Notes under the pieces: generated by a model | Told to the model about the DNA's origin: nothing | The model's input: the letters and a program-made list of their open reading frames with translations, nothing else | Database searches by the model: none | Program-made: the position numbers and the translations under genes | In this document: positions 61,010 through 64,000 of the stretch, piece after piece | Numbering within the stretch: position 1 is the first letter of the stretch | Layout of the letters: each line of letters begins with the position of its first letter | Source: Polytrichum commune | Taxonomy: Eukaryota; Streptophyta; Polytrichopsida; Polytrichales; Polytrichaceae | DNA: 64,000 bases | Assembly (NCBI GenBank): GCA_950295325.1 | Contig: OX485806.1 | Location: 43,395,169 to 43,459,168 of the forward strand | Reading direction: 5' to 3'

Positions 61010-61760
61010 TCAAATGAGCTTGTTAAATTTCGCGTGAGATAACAACTCTCTGTACAAATGGTCTCGTGGATCCAAGTATCGCTCGCCTATGGGATTATTC
61101 CTAACAAAATTGTTTACGGGCAGTCCGCTTCCGCAGAGCGCCTGGAGGTATTTACCAAGGTCTAACAAAAATCGGTCCCGGACCTTCTCGACCGTCCACG
61201 TAGGGCAAACTATGAGGTTGGCCGTCGGGTTCAACATGTTCTTTGCGGCGCTGTCGTCCACCATGAGCGTGTTCTCGCGGGTGGGGCGGACGTCGTAGGG
61301 GATGCCTATCAAGGACGGTCGCTGGTCCCAAAAAATGGGCTTCAAGACCTTGAGGTATTGGGGGGAAGCGGGGTTGTTTGGTTTTTTGACGACTTTGCCG
61401 TCCTGTGTGTACAATATTCTACAGGCTTCCTGTGCTAGGACCATGCAGGGGGGCTCGATGCCCTTGAAGATGAACTCCACGACGGCATTGGTGTTCTCGG
61501 CCTTCATGGAGCTCCACACGACCACCCACCATCGTTGTTGGGCGATCTGGAGGAAGGTCCAAAGCCACGGGCGGAGGTGAACTAGCTTGCTCTTTATGAA
61601 CGTGGGCGGCCCGTCGTAATTCGCGTCCTCGGGCTTGCAAAAGGGCACCGTGGGGGTCCTAGGGCAATGAACGCATTGGACGAGGACCCCGTTCAGGTCT
61701 AACACCAGGAATCGTTTCTTCGGCCGCGGGGGCGGGGCGGGGCGGGTAAAATCGGGGGCG
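61010..61760 (-). CDS. FCP1/HAD-like phosphatase domain protein, copy B
   Basis: The frame encodes a Pro/Arg-rich leader, LVLDLNGVLVQCVHCPRTP (HAD motif I region), VVVWSSMKAENTNAVVEF (motif II region, Ser), GIPYDVRPTRENTLMVDDSAAKN (motif III, DDS), and a C-terminal helix-rich part ending HAKFNKLI. This is the layout of FCP1/TIM50-type domains. Motif I has Asn in place of the second Asp, so catalysis may be weak or absent while the fold is kept. The start is uncertain; no upstream ATG was found in frame, and an upstream exon is possible. It lies about 0.55 kb downstream of the ParB/MTase-like gene on the same strand, repeating the arrangement at 2-7.5 kb. Unlike copy A, the domain is complete. 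Confidence 0.65.
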
Positions 61761-62271
61761 CCACCGCGCTGCCCTCTCCGCTCCTTGGAGAAGAGCGTCG
61801 AGGAGCCGCTACGCTATGCTCCGAGCCCTGCGGATACGATCGAGAGAAAACGGTGGGCGACTTATGTCATGCTATGTCCAAACAAAGCATTAAAGAAACG
61901 AGTGTTCTCGGTGCAAACACAAAACCAAGGGACACAAGAGAGGCAAGAGCATACAACATACATTCAAACACAAGATACAAGTATATAGAAGTAAAAAATG
62001 GCGATTATATTGTATACAATGCTCTATGTACATCTTGATTGGGGGGAGCCGCGTTGAACGATGCGTTCAAACTAGCCTACTTCTACATCTAGCAAAAATT
62101 GAAGAGACGGGCCGCCGTGATGAAGACTTCATCGCAAGCCGGGGGGTATGTGGACGAACGAATGGTCGGGGGGATGTGGCGAAGGGCGCGAGTGCCGGGG
62201 GGGGAGACGTGTGCGTGAGTTTAGGGTAGCTAGGGGACACGACCAAGGTAAGAAGACAAAGACCCAGGGAG

Positions 62272-63915
62272 TTTGGGTCGACCGACCCAAACTGAGTGGG
62301 GTCAGTGCATTACCTCGCCTTGGTCGCGCCTTGACGACGTCAATGCCGTCACCGCGTGCGCTGCCCCACCTCTGTCACCGCCGCCTCCGACGATGACGTC
62401 AGCCGCAACCTGCTCCTGCAAAGGCTGACTGTCAGGCCTTTGTCCCAACCCAACCTCCGCATGCGCATCATGCATTGGTTCATCGACTGGGTTAGGAATA
62501 GAGGTATCACCAGACCCTTGTGGGCCTTCAACATCTAACATGGGCTCGTCCACCGGGGTCTGATCGGGGACGGGGTTTGGGTCGGCCGACCCAAACCCTG
62601 CTGCTTGGCGAGTGTCGCTCTGGGACGCTGCAACGTCGGCACTGTTTGGGTCGGATGACCCAAACATGTGGGGGTCGTCCCGTTGGTGGTGTGGGGGCGA
62701 GAGGATGGGAGGCCGGAGCGGCGGGGGCGCCAACGACTTGGACGCTCCGGGGACGCGCCAAAGGTTGGGGACGTCCACCTGCTGGACGGGCGCGTAAGGA
62801 CGGGCGTGCGGCTGCAGCAACTGCGCGAAGCTGAAGGAATGCTGCAGCGTGGGCCGCGGGGCGATATCCTGTGGCGGGAAGCCTGCGGGCAAGTGCGGGA
62901 ATGAACTCGGGGGAGCCATCACCAATCCCTGCGCCAGCATGCCCTGGATCACTTGCGTTATGAGCTCCGTTTGGGACGAAGGTTGGGCCATCGCCCTTTG
63001 CCGCTCCTGCTCCAACAGGAGAGCCCTCAACTCCGCGACTTCGTTGCGGACCGAGGGCTCCTTGGCGGCAGCCTTCTCCAATCGGACGCGCTGCTCCTCG
63101 TCCCGGTGCATTTTGGCGTTGGCCTCTTCCACGGTGAGGACCTCCGGTTTCACCCTCACCATCCCGGCGAACGCTGTGGGGGAGGCAAGATCCGACCTCA
63201 GCCTCTTCGCGAGCTCCATGTCGTCCTCGTCTTCGGAGCTTATGGCGATCGTCTCCTCCACCGCATAGTCCCCGTACAGCTTCTTGCCCTTCAGCATTCG
63301 CCGCTCCCTGAAGGTGGCCGTCGTGTCCCTCGAATACATGTCCTTCCCGTCGGCCACCGTGAGGACGGGCACTAGTTTGCTCTGCGGCGTGGCAGCCCGC
63401 ATGGCCTTCTTCCTCTGAGGGGCCTCGGATTCTTGAGTGAATCCTGTTGCCCCTTCCTCCACCTCTCCTCCCACTTTCTCCTCCTCCTCCTCTTCCTCTT
63501 CCTCCTCCGCAACCTCGCCACCTGCCTCCACGGACGGATTGCCCGGATGCAATCCGATGAGGGGTTCTGGCAATTGAACGGGGGCCCGCATGGCGAATTC
63601 GCCTGGATTGATTCGCCTGGCCATATCCAACGGGTTCTCGCCCCCGTCGACGATCTCTTCGACGTAGGATCCGGGTATCCAGTCGAGGATGTCCATTCTC
63701 TTCGCCAGTGCCTTCTGGGTCCTGTAGAATTGAACATCGGTATCCTCCACATAGGAGTAGATGTTCAACCCAGACATCTACACAATCCAAATCAATAGTA
63801 TTAGTATCACAAATGAAGAATGAGCAAAAATAACACCCAAAACAAAACAAGAATATTTAGTTTGGGTCGGTCGACCCAAACCAAGCATGCCCTAGTTTGG
63901 GTCGCTCGACCCAAA
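62272..63915. repeat. Five dispersed 20-bp palindromes, cluster B
   Basis: Sites at 62272, 62576, 62645, 63861 and 63896, each at the position equivalent to one in cluster A and with the same central dinucleotides (AC, GC, GA, GT, CT). Confidence 0.92.
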
Positions 63916-64000
63916 CCACGCATATAGATCCATGAGGTTAGTTTCTTACCATTGGTGTAAAAACCGGTTTGGAGCCCCCGAAGACGTTGAAGATGAAATC
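62302..64000 (-). CDS. ParB/methyltransferase-like protein, copy B (C-terminal part, runs off the window)
   Basis: The last exon (63777-62302) starts at an acceptor GTGTAG with MSGLNIYSYVEDTDVQFY and is open for 491 codons. It has the SAM-strand-like start, an acidic run (EEEEEEEEEE near residue 95), a coiled-coil-like stretch (about residues 215-265), a Pro/Gln-rich part and a Gly-rich end ...GEVMH. The intron at 63778-63949 carries two palindromes, and the preceding exon begins at 63950. By eye, the sequence matches copy A (offset 59161) without a difference I could find over about 1.6 kb. It then diverges at the 3' end, where copy A stops 36 codons earlier. Whether upstream exons are intact cannot be seen. 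Confidence 0.6.

Overview
The window looks like transposon-dense nuclear DNA of a land plant, probably seed-free (moss, lycophyte or fern). Reasons: a plant-type hAT with BED, DUF659-like and C-terminal dimerisation parts; two MULE transposases with SWIM fingers of a type I associate with seed-free plants; CACTA, LINE, SINE and long solo LTRs nested in one another; GT-AG introns; long AT- or GT-rich arrays. The species cannot be fixed from sequence alone. No rRNA, tRNA gene, CRISPR or bacterial-type operon is visible.

Layout. 0-2 kb: a short ORF and a 973-bp solo LTR (family A). 2.1-7.7 kb: a broken minus-strand gene joining a ParB-like domain to a degenerate DNA-methyltransferase-like fold, followed by a truncated FCP1/HAD-like gene; the block is studded with 20-bp palindromes TTTGGGTCG-NN-CGACCCAAA. 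9-14.3 kb: a dead hAT gene split by a CACTA element (3-bp TSD) that holds a tRNA-derived SINE and a 26-bp AT minisatellite. 14.5-17 kb: a G-tract array and a TCCGGA-rich block. 17-22.3 kb: a partial LTR-like repeat and a MULE with a SWIM finger. 22.3-31 kb: mostly unrecognised sequence with two more family-A LTRs. 31-39.2 kb: an A/C-rich LINE-like body carrying two nested LTR insertions. 40.7-44.8 kb: a minus-strand LINE with recognisable reverse transcriptase motifs. 44.8-52.6 kb: a family-B LTR and a second MULE carrying two nested solo LTRs (one family A, one family B). 53.3-59.9 kb: tandem-repeat territory (230-bp repeats split by a third LTR type, a 1.9-kb GT-rich array) flanked by exon-like pieces. 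60-64 kb: a second copy of the FCP1-like plus ParB/methyltransferase-like pair with the same palindromes, leaving the window on the right.

The two copies of the ParB/MTase-FCP1 block lie about 59 kb apart in the same orientation and look identical by eye over roughly 1.6 kb. They are the best candidate for something undescribed: a ParB-like plus methyltransferase-like protein encoded among many copies of one palindrome with constant 9-bp arms and a variable 2-bp centre. Everything else is a layered record of insertions whose order can be read from target-site duplications.
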